A DNA stretch of 64,000 nucleotides, from assembly GCF_040081985.1 (NCBI RefSeq), contig NZ_JBEBMH010000030.1, forward strand, positions 1 through 64,000. The letters are read 5' to 3'. How positions within the stretch are numbered: position 1 is the first letter of the stretch; each line of letters begins with the position of its first letter. Under the pieces are notes generated by a model. That model did no database searches and was not told the DNA's origin. It saw only the letters and a list, made by a program, of their open reading frames with translations. The DNA comes from Kumtagia yinganensis (GTDB taxonomy: Bacteria; Pseudomonadota; Alphaproteobacteria; Rhizobiales; Rhizobiaceae). Position numbers and translations under genes: made by a program. Of this stretch, positions 1 to 8,801 are shown piece by piece.

Positions 1-350
1 AAAACGGCCTAGGAGATATGCGGCCGAACAGGCACAAGTGCCGGGGACAGTTTACTTTTTTCGGCCCGCGCGACTTCTGGACTGCTGCGGCCTTTCTGCC
101 GAAAGAAAGTAAACTGTCCCCTGCGGCTACCCTTCGAGCATCGGCCACGCGCGAACGGTTTTCGGGTTTCCGAGTGGACCGGGTAAAACTGTCCCCGGCA
201 CTTGTGCCTGTTCGGCCGCATATCTCCCAGGCCGTTTTCGGGTTTCCGAGTGGACTGGGTATAAACTGTCCCCTGCGGCTACCTTCGAGCATCGGCCACG
301 CGCGAATGGTTTTCGGGTTTCCGAGTGGACCGGGTAAAACTGTCCCCGGC
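1..350. repeat. Mosaic of inverted and direct repeats
   Basis: No gene is supported here. Bases 1-55 reappear as their reverse complement at 183-238, with one mismatch and one 1-base indel, giving arms of about 55 bp. A block of about 87 bp at 113-199 is repeated directly at 265-350 with few differences, and part of it recurs at 232-283. All copies contain the short motif GGGGACAGTTTAC or its complement. I recall this motif near REP-associated tyrosine transposase genes in other bacteria, but no transposase is present in this window. The block ends at the aminopeptidase stop codon and may continue to the left of the window. Confidence 0.8.
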
Positions 351-355
351 GTTTG

Positions 356-1726
356 CTACTTCCCGAAACGCCTGGCGATCACCCGGTCCAGTGCCCGGAT
401 TGCCTGCGCCTCGCCACCGGCCGGGCCATGCGGACGATCCGACGGGTTCCAGCCGAAGATGTCGAAATGCACCCAGCTTTTCGCCTTCTCGACGAAACGC
501 TGGAGGAACAGGGCTGCAGTGATCGAACCGGCGAAACCGTCGGTGGTGACATTGTTGATGTCGGCGATCTTGGAGGACAGTTTGGCCTCATAGGGTTTCC
601 AAAGCGGCATGCGCCATAGCGGATCCTCGACCTCTACCGATGCCTTGGCGATCTCCTCAGCCAACACGTCGTCTCCCGTATAGAACGGCGGCAGATCAGG
701 ACCCAGCGCCACGCGCGCCGCGCCGGTCAGCGTCGCCATGTCGATCAGAAGGTCGGGCGCCTCTTCGTCGGCGAGCGCCAGGGCATCGGCAAGGATCAGC
801 CTGCCCTCGGCGTCGGTGTTGCCGATCTCGACGGTCAGCCCCTTGCGGCTTTGCAGCACGTCGCCCGGCCGAAAGGCGTTTCCCGAAATCGCGTTCTCGA
901 CCGCCGGAATCAGCACACGCAGCCGGACGTCGATATCGGCCGCCATGATCATAGAGGCGAGGCCGAGCACATTGGCCGCGCCGCCCATGTCCTTCTTCAT
1001 CAACAGCATGCCGCTTGCCGGCTTGATGTCGAGCCCGCCGGTGTCGAAGCAGACGCCCTTGCCGACCAGCGTCACCTTCGGCGCGGCCTTGCGGCCCCAG
1101 GAAAAGTCGATCAGCCGAGGCGCTTCCGCCGAAGCCCGGCCGACCGCGTGGATCATCGGGAAATTTGCTTGGAGAAGTGCATCGCCCGCCGTCACCGTGA
1201 CACGAGCCTTGTAGGTCTTTGCCAGCTTGCGGGCTGCTTCTTCCAGTTCAGCCGGTCCCAAATCGTTGGTCGGCGTGTTGATCAGGTCGCGCGCCAGGAA
1301 AACGCCCTCGGCGGTGCGCGCGATGGAAGCGGCGTCGGCACCCTTCGGCAAGACGAAACGGATAGCCTTGCCGGGCTTCTTGCCGTACCGGGTGAAGGAG
1401 TAGCCGCCGAGCGCCACCCCAAGGGAGGCAAGGGCCGCATTCTCCGGCTCTTCGGCAAAATGCCAATCGCCTTCCGGCAACGCCTTGGCAAGGGAGCCCG
1501 CGGCAAGCGCGCCCTCCTGCCCGCTGCCCAGGCCGAACATCGCCTCGGCAATGCCGCCCTCGGGATTCGGCACCAGCAGCAGACGGCCCGCTTCTCCCGA
1601 AAACCCGTTGGCTTCCGCCCAGGCACGGGCTTCGCCAGGGAGCGCCATTTCCGCAAATCCTGTGGTGGTGACCAGACGGACCGGGCGGGAGTTGCGGGGA
1701 CGGCTTGCGAGCAGTTCGACGGGCAT
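356..1726 (-). CDS. Leucyl aminopeptidase family protein (M17)
   Basis: The 456-residue product is a cytosolic metallo-aminopeptidase of peptidase family M17, which removes N-terminal residues from peptides using two metal ions. The family signature NTDAEGRL is at residues 303-310, and the metal/active-site segment with Lys223, Asp228 and Lys235 lies around VGKGVCFDTGG. The N-terminal part is shorter and more divergent than in PepA, as in the alphaproteobacterial PepA-like branch. The start is the ATG 97 bp from the divergent tadD start. It stands alone, and its 3' end abuts the repeat mosaic at the window edge. The peptidase assignment is firm; the substrate is not known from sequence. Confidence 0.93.
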   Translation of the reverse strand: MPVELLASRPRNSRPVRLVTTTGFAEMALPGEARAWAEANGFSGEAGRLLLVPNPEGGIAEAMFGLGSGQEGALAAGSLAKALPEGDWHFAEEPENAALASLGVALGGYSFTRYGKKPGKAIRFVLPKGADAASIARTAEGVFLARDLINTPTNDLGPAELEEAARKLAKTYKARVTVTAGDALLQANFPMIHAVGRASAEAPRLIDFSWGRKAAPKVTLVGKGVCFDTGGLDIKPASGMLLMKKDMGGAANVLGLASMIMAADIDVRLRVLIPAVENAISGNAFRPGDVLQSRKGLTVEIGNTDAEGRLILADALALADEEAPDLLIDMATLTGAARVALGPDLPPFYTGDDVLAEEIAKASVEVEDPLWRMPLWKPYEAKLSSKIADINNVTTDGFAGSITAALFLQRFVEKAKSWVHFDIFGWNPSDRPHGPAGGEAQAIRALDRVIARRFGK

Positions 1727-1822
1727 GCTGGGGTTCCAAAGTTGAGGCGTTTACGGATCGTTAGGGTTAACAGAATATTTCTCGCAGAGAAGACAAGGGG
1801 GCCTCGGGGGGCCATCGCATCA

Positions 1823-2668
1823 ATGAAGACCGCAGTTCCGATGGCAAAAGGCATTCGCTCGGGATCAAATTGGAAGCGCCTCGCAGGTGTCGCGATCGTT
1901 CTGGCGCTGGTGGCGGGTGTGGCGGGCTGCGCCGGCGGCGTATCGCGTGAGACGACCGGCTCAGTCTCCCGAAGTGCCGGCAAGCCGGTCGACCAGCTCT
2001 CGGCAAGTGAGCTTCCCGGCGCGGCGGCGTCACTCGGCAAGGCCTATACAAAAAACACCAAGAACAAGGATGTGGCGTTGCGCTACGCCAACGTCCTGCA
2101 GATGCAGGGCCATCAGGAACAGGCGCTGGCGGTGATGCGCAAACTGGTGATCGACCTTCCCCAGGATCGCACGGTGCTTGCCGCCTACGGCAAGGCGCTG
2201 GCCGGCATAGGGCAGTTCGAGCCCGCCCTGGACGCCATAAGACGCGCCCAGACCCCGGAATATCCCGACTGGAAGCTGCTTTCGGCGGAAGGCGCGATCC
2301 ACGACCAGATCGGCGAGAAGGCGCAGGCGCGCGAACTCTACCGCAAGGCGCTCGACATCAAGCCGAACGAGCCCTCGGTTCTTTCCAATCTCGGCATGTC
2401 TTACATTCTGGACGGCGACCTGAAGACCGCGGAGACCTATCTGCGCAGTGCCGTCCAGCAGCCCGGCGCCGACAGCCGCGTGCGCCAGAACCTGGCGCTC
2501 GTGGTCGGACTGCAGGGCCGCTTCGACGAAGCCGAGCAGATCGCAAGCCAGGAACTCTCGCCCGAACAGGCGCAGGCCAACGTCGCTTATCTCCGCGGCA
2601 TGCTTTCCCAGCAGAACGCATGGAAGCAGTTGAAGGCGGAGGATAAGAAGAAGGCAGTAGGGCAGTAG
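1823..2668 (+). CDS. tadD: Tad pilus assembly lipoprotein TadD (TPR protein)
   Basis: The product is a tetratricopeptide-repeat lipoprotein of about 281 residues. A signal peptide ends in a lipobox (VAGC, near residue 33), so the mature protein should be tethered to a membrane. Several TPR units follow, for example around ALAVMRKL, ARELYRKALDIKPNEPSV and AETYLRSAV. TadD acts as a pilotin-like scaffold for the pilus secretin. The coding frame is open far upstream, but residues before ATG 1823 do not look like protein; ATG 1841 is an alternative start. It lies away from, and opposite in strand to, the main pilus operon. Its last codons and TAG stop lie inside an 8-bp tandem array, giving the ending AVGQ. 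Confidence 0.88.
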   Translation: MKTAVPMAKGIRSGSNWKRLAGVAIVLALVAGVAGCAGGVSRETTGSVSRSAGKPVDQLSASELPGAAASLGKAYTKNTKNKDVALRYANVLQMQGHQEQALAVMRKLVIDLPQDRTVLAAYGKALAGIGQFEPALDAIRRAQTPEYPDWKLLSAEGAIHDQIGEKAQARELYRKALDIKPNEPSVLSNLGMSYILDGDLKTAETYLRSAVQQPGADSRVRQNLALVVGLQGRFDEAEQIASQELSPEQAQANVAYLRGMLSQQNAWKQLKAEDKKKAVGQ

Positions 2669-2693
2669 GGCAGTAGGGCAGTAGGGCAGTAGG
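2653..2693. repeat. 8-bp tandem array, left (GGGCAGTA units)
   Basis: Four full copies and flanking partial copies of GGGCAGTA run head to tail. The tadD stop codon (2666-2668) is inside the array. A matching array in inverted orientation lies at 3069-3102, so the two could pair into a long stem enclosing the four-helix-bundle pseudogene. Confidence 0.95.
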
Positions 2694-2699
2694 AAAAGG

Positions 2700-3067
2700 A
2701 TGCCCGAGAAGATCGATTCGTACAGGGACCTCGTCGTCTGGCAGCAGGCGATGGATTTGGCTGTGGCGGTATACGAACGAAAAGAAGCTGGCCGAGGGAC
2801 GAGCTCTACGGATTGACCAGCCAGGTTCGCAGGGCGGCCGCCTCCGTCCCGGCCAACATTGCCGAAGGATACGGCAGGGAAAACGTAGGCTCCTATCAGC
2901 AATTCCTCAGGATCGCCCAGGGATCATTAAAAGAACTGGAGACGCATCTGTTGATCGCACAACGTGTAGGCATCGCATCGCGCGATGGAATCGATCCTTT
3001 GCTGACGCGCAGCGAAAGCGTCGGAAAATTGCTGCGGCTTCTCATCAGAAGGCTCTCGAACGACTAA
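2700..3067 (+). pseudogene. Four-helix-bundle protein (23S rRNA intervening-sequence type), frameshifted
   Basis: Two adjacent reading frames together spell one small four-helix-bundle protein of the 23S rRNA intervening-sequence family. The 5' part (ATG 2700 to TGA 2816) gives the family N-terminus with YRDLVVWQQAMDL. The 3' part, in another frame up to TAA 3067, gives LTSQVRRAAASVPANIAEGYG and the rest of the bundle. The expected linking segment is broken near 2780-2795, consistent with a single-base insertion in a G/C run. Intact members have about 120 residues, matching the combined length. The distal part could start alone at TTG 2813 but would lack the first helix. The function of the family is unclear; it is related to Avd proteins of diversity-generating retroelements. 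Confidence 0.85.
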
Positions 3068-3068
3068 T

Positions 3069-3102
3069 CCTACTGCCCTACTGCCCTACTGCCCTACTGC
3101 CC
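3069..3102. repeat. 8-bp tandem array, right (inverted, TACTGCCC units)
   Basis: Four copies of TACTGCCC, the reverse complement of the unit at 2653-2693, follow the pseudogene stop directly. The stop codon of the minus-strand methyltransferase (3086-3088) is inside this array, so that protein also ends in AVGQ. Confidence 0.95.
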
Positions 3103-4075
3103 TCGGCTTCCTCGCCACCAGATACGCATCCACCGGACGGGCATTGGCCGGCAGCACCTTCACCTTGCTCATGACCTTTGCAAGCGCGTAGGCGATTATG
3201 ATGCTGGCGTGCCAGCTCCAGCGATGGGCGACGTAGCGCTCGTTCGGAGCCTTGTCGGTCCGCACCGGCAGGAGCCGATGCAGCCAGTAGATGACGCCCT
3301 GATGCGGCGAAGGATCGAGCGTCGTCGCCTCGACCACCTCAAGCCCCAGTTCGCCGGCCAAACCCCTGAACGCCCCCGGATTCCACCACGTGACGTGATG
3401 CGGCGGGAGATTGATCGGAAAATTGGGGATTTCGGTCAGCGGCGACGGATGCAGCGGCGCGGCAAGAATCAGCATACCACCCGGCTTGATCAGCCGGGCC
3501 ATCAGTTCTGCATGGCGGCGCGGGTCGGGCACGTGCTCGATGACGTGGAAAGCGCTCGCCACGTCGTAGAATTCCGGCCGCTTCTCGGCATGCTCCTCCA
3601 GCGTCTCGCGGATCACCACGTCGTCCACATCCGGCCCGGCATAGGGGTCGAGGCCGGTGTAGTGGGCATGCGGCAGGTGATGGCGGAAGACGCCCGGGCC
3701 GCAGCCGACATCGACCACCTTGGCACCGGCCGGGATGAAGCCGGCGGAGCGCTTATAGTCGACGCGTGAATGCGTGACGTTGTTCAGCCCCGCATGCACG
3801 TCCCATTTCTTGTAGTAGGTCTCGTAGAAATCGCCGTCGCCGACGATGCGGGGCTCGAAGAACACCAGCCCGGTCGGGGATTCGTAGAGCGTCACCCGGT
3901 CCACCCCCTTGAACAGCGGCGTAACGTCGACGCCCTGCCCTATGCGCCAGATTTCCTCGATGGTGCGCGCCGAAACGCCGTGAATGCGCCGCAGCGCCGG
4001 CTTGCCGGTGATCGGGCAAGGCGGCAGCGGCTTGCCGTCCTGGGCGACAGCTTGGCTCAGCTCGATTTGCGCCAT
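3086..4075 (-). CDS. Class I SAM-dependent methyltransferase
   Basis: The 329-residue product has a Rossmann-type methyltransferase core in its second half. SAM-binding motif I is VVDVGCGPGVF, an acidic motif follows in YTGLDPYAG, and the later segments FHVIEHVPDP and LIKPGGMLIL are typical of the UbiG/Methyltransf_11-12 type. The first 110 residues form an extra domain containing CPITGKPALRR, which resembles a short zinc-ribbon remnant. It is the last gene of a three-gene minus-strand run behind a glycosyltransferase and a P450, with a 31-bp gap, so the three may modify one substrate. The methyl acceptor cannot be told from sequence. Its C-terminal codons run into the 8-bp tandem array. Confidence 0.85.
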   Translation of the reverse strand: MAQIELSQAVAQDGKPLPPCPITGKPALRRIHGVSARTIEEIWRIGQGVDVTPLFKGVDRVTLYESPTGLVFFEPRIVGDGDFYETYYKKWDVHAGLNNVTHSRVDYKRSAGFIPAGAKVVDVGCGPGVFRHHLPHAHYTGLDPYAGPDVDDVVIRETLEEHAEKRPEFYDVASAFHVIEHVPDPRRHAELMARLIKPGGMLILAAPLHPSPLTEIPNFPINLPPHHVTWWNPGAFRGLAGELGLEVVEATTLDPSPHQGVIYWLHRLLPVRTDKAPNERYVAHRWSWHASIIIAYALAKVMSKVKVLPANARPVDAYLVARKPRAVGQ

Positions 4076-4106
4076 TCATTCGCCTTCCAGGGTTCGCCAT
4101 GCCGCG

Positions 4107-5444
4107 TCAGGCCCGACGTTCCCTAACGCTCAAGATGATTTCCCGATCTGGCCTGGACGTGAGATTGCCGAGCGGTCGGGGTCGGGGCCCAGGCGGCAGC
4201 GATAGCCGAGTGCGGCTGAGAAGTCCACGCAAGATGACCGCCATCTCGACATTGGCGAATCGGGCGCCGGGGCAGCCGCGCGCGCCCATGCCGAACGGCA
4301 TGTAGCTGGTGCGCGCCGGCGCCGCCGTGCCCTCCAGCCAGCGCTGCGGCAGAAAATCGTCCGGACGCGGCCAGAGGCTGCGATGCCGGTGCAAGGTCCA
4401 TGGCGAAATCACGAAGAAGCTGCCTGCCGGTATCTGCTTTTCGCGAAAGGTGACATCCTGCTCAGTCTCGCGCAGGAAGAAACCGATCGGCGGATAGAGC
4501 CTCAGCGCCTCCTTCGCCAGGGAATCGGCAACGGCCTCCGGCGGGCTTTCCCGCCATATGCCCTTGCCGTCGGGAGCCTCGCTGACCGCCCGTGCCGCCG
4601 CATCCTGCATCGGAATGCGGTTGGCAAGCTCGAAACTCAGCCACGCCAGCGTCGACGCCGTTGTCTCATGACCGGCAAGCAGCATGACAGCGATCTCGTC
4701 GAGCAGGGCCTCTCCATCCGTCTCGCCAGGCGTAAACCGGCCCGCCTCGGCCAGCGCCTGCGCGAAGGGTGCGCTTTCCATCGCCTGCCTGCCGGTCACA
4801 AGTGGCTTCACAAAGCGCTCGTACATCAGCGTGCGCATCTCCGCGCCGATCCGCTCGATGCCCATTTCCCGGACGATTCGTGCCCGGGCCTGCGGGTCGC
4901 GTTTCGCCAGCATCAGCACGAGCGGCGCCGCCTTCTGGTGAAAAGCGAAAAACAGCCGGGAAAAACGCACCGATTCGGCGGCGTCGAAGCGGTTGCCGAG
5001 GGTGCATTGCGACACCACGTCGACAGTAAGCCGCGACAACTCCTCAGCGATCGGCACCTTGTGGTCCGGGGCCGACAGCCAGCGGTCGATATACTCGGTG
5101 GTGAGCGCTTCCGCGATTCCGGCGACATGCGCGTCCGGCATGGTCGCCAGCGACCGCGAGAAGATGCGCCTTGTCTCCTTGACGGATGCGCCGCCCGGCT
5201 GGCCGAAAACTCCGCCGCCGATCAGCGGCCTGAGAAGATCGTGCACGACGACGCTCTTCGGATACTGGCCCTTGCGGTCCAGCATGACCGTCTCGGCGAT
5301 CTTCGGATCATTGGCCAATGCCAGCTTGCTGTATTGCAGGTCGAAGACCATCAGCCAGCGCTCAAGCGGCTTTCCGGCGACGAAACGCATCGGGTCCGGA
5401 AAGAGACGGCCAACCAGCCTGCTGGCGTAGGGAAGCCGGCCCAA
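4107..5444 (-). CDS. Cytochrome P450
   Basis: This is a soluble bacterial cytochrome P450 of about 445 residues. The I-helix oxygen-binding motif AGHETTAS, the K-helix ExxR motif in EALRLYPP, and the heme loop FGMGARGCPG with the cysteine ligand near residue 391 are all present. The only start codon in this frame near the 5' end is a TTG at 5444. The frame stays open upstream into the end of the glycosyltransferase gene, so the N-terminus is uncertain and translation is probably coupled. It needs separate redox partners, and none is encoded nearby. Sitting between a glycosyltransferase and a methyltransferase, it probably oxidises a lipid or glycan-linked product, which is inference. Confidence 0.93.
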   Translation of the reverse strand: MGRLPYASRLVGRLFPDPMRFVAGKPLERWLMVFDLQYSKLALANDPKIAETVMLDRKGQYPKSVVVHDLLRPLIGGGVFGQPGGASVKETRRIFSRSLATMPDAHVAGIAEALTTEYIDRWLSAPDHKVPIAEELSRLTVDVVSQCTLGNRFDAAESVRFSRLFFAFHQKAAPLVLMLAKRDPQARARIVREMGIERIGAEMRTLMYERFVKPLVTGRQAMESAPFAQALAEAGRFTPGETDGEALLDEIAVMLLAGHETTASTLAWLSFELANRIPMQDAAARAVSEAPDGKGIWRESPPEAVADSLAKEALRLYPPIGFFLRETEQDVTFREKQIPAGSFFVISPWTLHRHRSLWPRPDDFLPQRWLEGTAAPARTSYMPFGMGARGCPGARFANVEMAVILRGLLSRTRLSLPPGPRPRPLGNLTSRPDREIILSVRERRA

Positions 5445-5461
5445 CGTCCAGAACGGGAGTT

Positions 5462-6649
5462 TCAGGAAGCGGAGAATGGCAGGCGCTCCTTGACCTCGAT
5501 GGAATAGGGGCCGGCGATGTCATAGACGACATGCCCCCAGGCGACACGCCGCGTCGATGCCGCGGCAACGAGAACCGCCAGATGGAACAGGTCGACAAAA
5601 GGCTGAAGCAGCCCAAGCAGCAATTGCACAATTCTCACCGCGAACGGATCCGGCATATCGATGCGGCGCGCGACCTCGCCAACCAGATATTGCTTCAGGA
5701 CAGCCAGCGCCGCCAAGCCCGCGCCCGCCCAGACGAAGGCGCCCAGGAACACCATCTGGTACAGAACGGTCGCCCAAATGACGAGCCGCAGGCCGACGCT
5801 GACTACGGCCAGCCGCCACAGCCAAGGCCGATAGATGTGGCCGATCCTGTATTGGCGCACGGCAAAGCGCCAGGCCGAGGCCAGGTCCAGCGCGGTGGGC
5901 GAAGCGATGAGCAACGCCCCGCGTGTCAGCGTGCGCAGGTTCGCCGCCATCGCATGCTCGGCCAGCGAAAGATCGTCGGACAAGGTATGTTCAAGACTGC
6001 CGGCCAGATCCATGCTCATCGCGGCAGCGCGCGATATGCCGACGCTGCCGCCCCACACCACGCTGGTCGAAGCGGAACCGGGCCGTGGCATCAGCGTCAG
6101 CGCCCGGTCTATGGCGGTCACCAGATGGGCACCAAGCCTATGCCGCGCCACACGTTGCCAGCGATGGCCGGTGACGAGGTCGGAATGGTCATCGATCAGC
6201 GGGGAAACCAGCGCGCTCAGCCACCAGGATTGCGGCAAAATGTCGTTGTCCATCAGGACGATCGCGTCGTCCATGGCGTCGATGCGCGCCAGCGCGGCCT
6301 GCTGGTTGCGGCATTTCTGGGCCTGATGGAATGCTTCTCCGGCGACCACTATCTCCACCGGGAAATGCGCCAGCGGCGCCACGGCGGCGGCCCGGCGATA
6401 GGCCGGGTCCACCTCTGACTCGACCGAAATGATCAGCCGGCGCGGTTGCAGCGTCTGGGCGTTGAGCGTGGCGATCAGCGCTTCGAGACCTGGGGACGCT
6501 CCGGTGACCGGCAGGATGACAGTGGCGGCCGCTTGACGCGCCGAGCGCGGTTTCTGCAAACGTGTCAGCCGCATCACGACGCTCGCCACCGAGATGGCGT
6601 TGATCGCGAACCCGACGAAGACCAAGACGTGAATCCACGGGATGGACAT
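5462..6649 (-). CDS. Membrane glycosyltransferase (GT2/GT21-like)
   Basis: The 395-residue protein has one N-terminal membrane helix, a cytoplasmic GT-A domain and several C-terminal helices. The GT-A domain shows the ordered acidic motifs SVESE, LMDNDI and LSDDLS. This layout resembles ceramide glucosyltransferase-like (GT21) and HpnI-type enzymes that glycosylate a lipid at the inner membrane. The usual (Q/R)xxRW motif appears only as RQYRIGHIYRPW. It is the first gene of the minus-strand trio with the P450 (18-bp gap) and the methyltransferase. The sugar donor and lipid acceptor cannot be assigned from sequence. Confidence 0.85.
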   Translation of the reverse strand: MSIPWIHVLVFVGFAINAISVASVVMRLTRLQKPRSARQAAATVILPVTGASPGLEALIATLNAQTLQPRRLIISVESEVDPAYRRAAAVAPLAHFPVEIVVAGEAFHQAQKCRNQQAALARIDAMDDAIVLMDNDILPQSWWLSALVSPLIDDHSDLVTGHRWQRVARHRLGAHLVTAIDRALTLMPRPGSASTSVVWGGSVGISRAAAMSMDLAGSLEHTLSDDLSLAEHAMAANLRTLTRGALLIASPTALDLASAWRFAVRQYRIGHIYRPWLWRLAVVSVGLRLVIWATVLYQMVFLGAFVWAGAGLAALAVLKQYLVGEVARRIDMPDPFAVRIVQLLLGLLQPFVDLFHLAVLVAAASTRRVAWGHVVYDIAGPYSIEVKERLPFSAS

Positions 6650-6710
6650 GCGCCCCGTCTAAGCGATGAGCGGCCCGAACGGAAGGGAACGGATCAGAAT
6701 TCGCGCCGCC

Positions 6711-7727
6711 TTATTCGCTTGAGGAAGACTGTCTGTCGCCGAACACCCCGCGCTGGCTGACCTGGATGCCGGCCGGCCCGAGGATGATCGCGAAGAGCAC
6801 GGGAAGGAAAAAAAGAATCATCGGCACGGTCAGTTTCGGCGGCAAGGCGGCGGCCTTCTTCTCCGCCTCGTTCATACGGATGTCACGGCTTTCGCTGGCA
6901 AGCACGCGCAAGGCATGAGCGACCGGCGTGCCGTAGCGTTCCGCCTGGATCAGCGCCTGGGTGACCGACCTGACCGTCTCGAGGCCGGTACGGCTGGCGA
7001 AATTCTCGAATGCCTGGCGCCGCTCCTGGAGATAGGAAAGCTCGGCATTGGTCAGAATCAGTTCCTCGGCGAGTTCGACCGACTGTGCTCCGACCTCGTC
7101 GGCGACGCGGCGCATCGCCGCTTCGACCGACATGCCGGATTCCACGCAGATCAGCATCAGGTCCAGCGTATCCGGCCAGGCGCTCTGGATGGACTGCTTG
7201 CGTTTGGTGGCGCGGTTGCTGACGTAGAGGACCGGGGCATAAAAGCCGGCGTAGCCCACCACCACCGCGACGAACAACTTGATGAAGGTCGGCTGCTCCG
7301 GCAGGCCGCCCAGCAGGAACAGGTATACGAGCGCGACCGCGAGGAAGACGAAGGGCAGGACGAGGCGGAAGAACAGGAATTTTGTCAGCGGGTTCTGGCC
7401 CCTGAAACCCGCCACTTTCAACTTGTTGAGCGTATTCTCGTCCACAAGAGCACGCCGCAGGTCCAGCTTGTCGACGATGTTGCGCATGCCCTCGGACTGC
7501 TCCTCGCGCAGGCCCTTGCGGCGCCTGTCGGCCTCGGCGGCGAGGCGGGCGCGCTGCTTGGCACGCAACTCGTCGCGCTCCAGCGCGACGCTCTTCATAC
7601 GCGCCTTGAGAGGGTTGCCGCTTAAGGCGGGCAATATGGTGAAGAAGGTGGCGAATACGGCAATCCCCACCAGAAGCGCCATCAGGAACGATGGATCTGT
7701 AAGGGTCTTGGCGACTTGAGCGGTCAT
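6711..7727 (-). CDS. tadC: Tad pilus inner-membrane platform protein TadC
   Basis: The 338-residue type II secretion F-domain protein has membrane helices near the N-terminus (SFLMALLVGIAVFATFF), in the middle and at the C-terminus (VPMILFFLPVLFAIILGP). The F domain includes the segment DTLDLMLICVESGMSVEAAM. With TadB it forms the inner-membrane platform on which the CpaF ATPase drives pilin assembly. It is the last gene of the pilus operon, 6 bp after tadB. Confidence 0.93.
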   Translation of the reverse strand: MTAQVAKTLTDPSFLMALLVGIAVFATFFTILPALSGNPLKARMKSVALERDELRAKQRARLAAEADRRRKGLREEQSEGMRNIVDKLDLRRALVDENTLNKLKVAGFRGQNPLTKFLFFRLVLPFVFLAVALVYLFLLGGLPEQPTFIKLFVAVVVGYAGFYAPVLYVSNRATKRKQSIQSAWPDTLDLMLICVESGMSVEAAMRRVADEVGAQSVELAEELILTNAELSYLQERRQAFENFASRTGLETVRSVTQALIQAERYGTPVAHALRVLASESRDIRMNEAEKKAAALPPKLTVPMILFFLPVLFAIILGPAGIQVSQRGVFGDRQSSSSE

Positions 7728-7733
7728 AGCGGC

Positions 7734-8747
7734 CTAGACCTCGAAATTGATCATCTGGCGCATCACGAAGATGCCGATCGACATCCACAGGCCGGAGACG
7801 CCAAGAATGATGTTGCCGGTGGTGGTCATGAACAGTGGCATGATGTAGTTCGGGCTGGACAGATAGACGAGCGTCGCCACGATGAACGGCAGGGCGCCGA
7901 TGATGGCGGCGGACGCTTTGGCTTCCATCGACAATGCCTGGACCTTGGCCTTCATCTTCTTGCGGTCGCGCAGCACGCGGGAAAGATTGCCCAGCGCTTC
8001 CGAGAGGTTGCCACCGGCCTGGCTCTGGATCTGAATGACGATCCCGAAGAAGCCGGCTTCCGGGCAGGGCATGCTCTCGGGCATGCGCATCGCTGCGTCC
8101 GGAATGGACATGCCGATCTGTTGGGATTCGACGATGCGGCGGAACTCGCTCTTGACCGGCTCCGGCGCATCGCTGGCGATCAGGCGGATGCCGTCGTTCA
8201 GCGGCAGGCCGGACTTGACGGCGCGCACCATGACATCGAGCGCATTGGGGAATTCGTTGAGGAACGCCTTTACGCGGCGAGCCCTGGCAAAGGAAACGAA
8301 CCAGCGGGGCAGGCCGAGCCCGCCTGCAACCAGAACGCCGGGAAGGATCAGCAACGGCGCACCCGCCAGAAAGGCACCCGCCGTGAGCACCAGGCCACAG
8401 AGAGCGGAGTACAGATAGAACCGTTCGACCGACAGGGTCAGGCCTGCCTGCTTGAGCTGGATGCGCAGCGGCGGCTTCTTGACATTGTGGTCGAGCGTTC
8501 TCTGCTTGGCGTCGAGATCCCTCAGCGAATCCTGAAGCGATTTGCGGCGCTTGGCGACTTCCACCTGCCGGTCGCGCGACGCCTTGACCATCGCCCGGTC
8601 GGTTTCGGCCCGCTTTACCGTGTCCAGCCTCCTGTCGACCGTCTTTTCCGATGCTATGCGGTTGAACAGGAACGCATAGGCTACGGCGCCGGCACTCAGC
8701 CCGGCGAGCACGATGAAAGCCAGTATCGTCGTATCGACGCCGAACAT
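7734..8747 (-). CDS. tadB: Tad pilus inner-membrane platform protein TadB
   Basis: The 337-residue protein is the partner of TadC, with an N-terminal helix, a charged cytoplasmic stretch, two central helices, the F domain (NALDVMVRAVKSGLPLNDGI) and two C-terminal helices. It forms the inner-membrane platform of the Flp pilus machine. It lies 54 bp after cpaF and 6 bp before tadC in the same orientation, which fits one transcript and supports the assignment. Confidence 0.93.
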   Translation of the reverse strand: MFGVDTTILAFIVLAGLSAGAVAYAFLFNRIASEKTVDRRLDTVKRAETDRAMVKASRDRQVEVAKRRKSLQDSLRDLDAKQRTLDHNVKKPPLRIQLKQAGLTLSVERFYLYSALCGLVLTAGAFLAGAPLLILPGVLVAGGLGLPRWFVSFARARRVKAFLNEFPNALDVMVRAVKSGLPLNDGIRLIASDAPEPVKSEFRRIVESQQIGMSIPDAAMRMPESMPCPEAGFFGIVIQIQSQAGGNLSEALGNLSRVLRDRKKMKAKVQALSMEAKASAAIIGALPFIVATLVYLSSPNYIMPLFMTTTGNIILGVSGLWMSIGIFVMRQMINFEV

Positions 8748-8801
8748 GACGGCCCTTTCCGGCTGCTATCGATATTCGGGCTTACGGAGCCCGATCAATC
8801 C

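Noticed and set aside
2653..3102. CRISPR array
   Set aside because: The units are 8 bp and contiguous with no spacers, and no cas gene is present.
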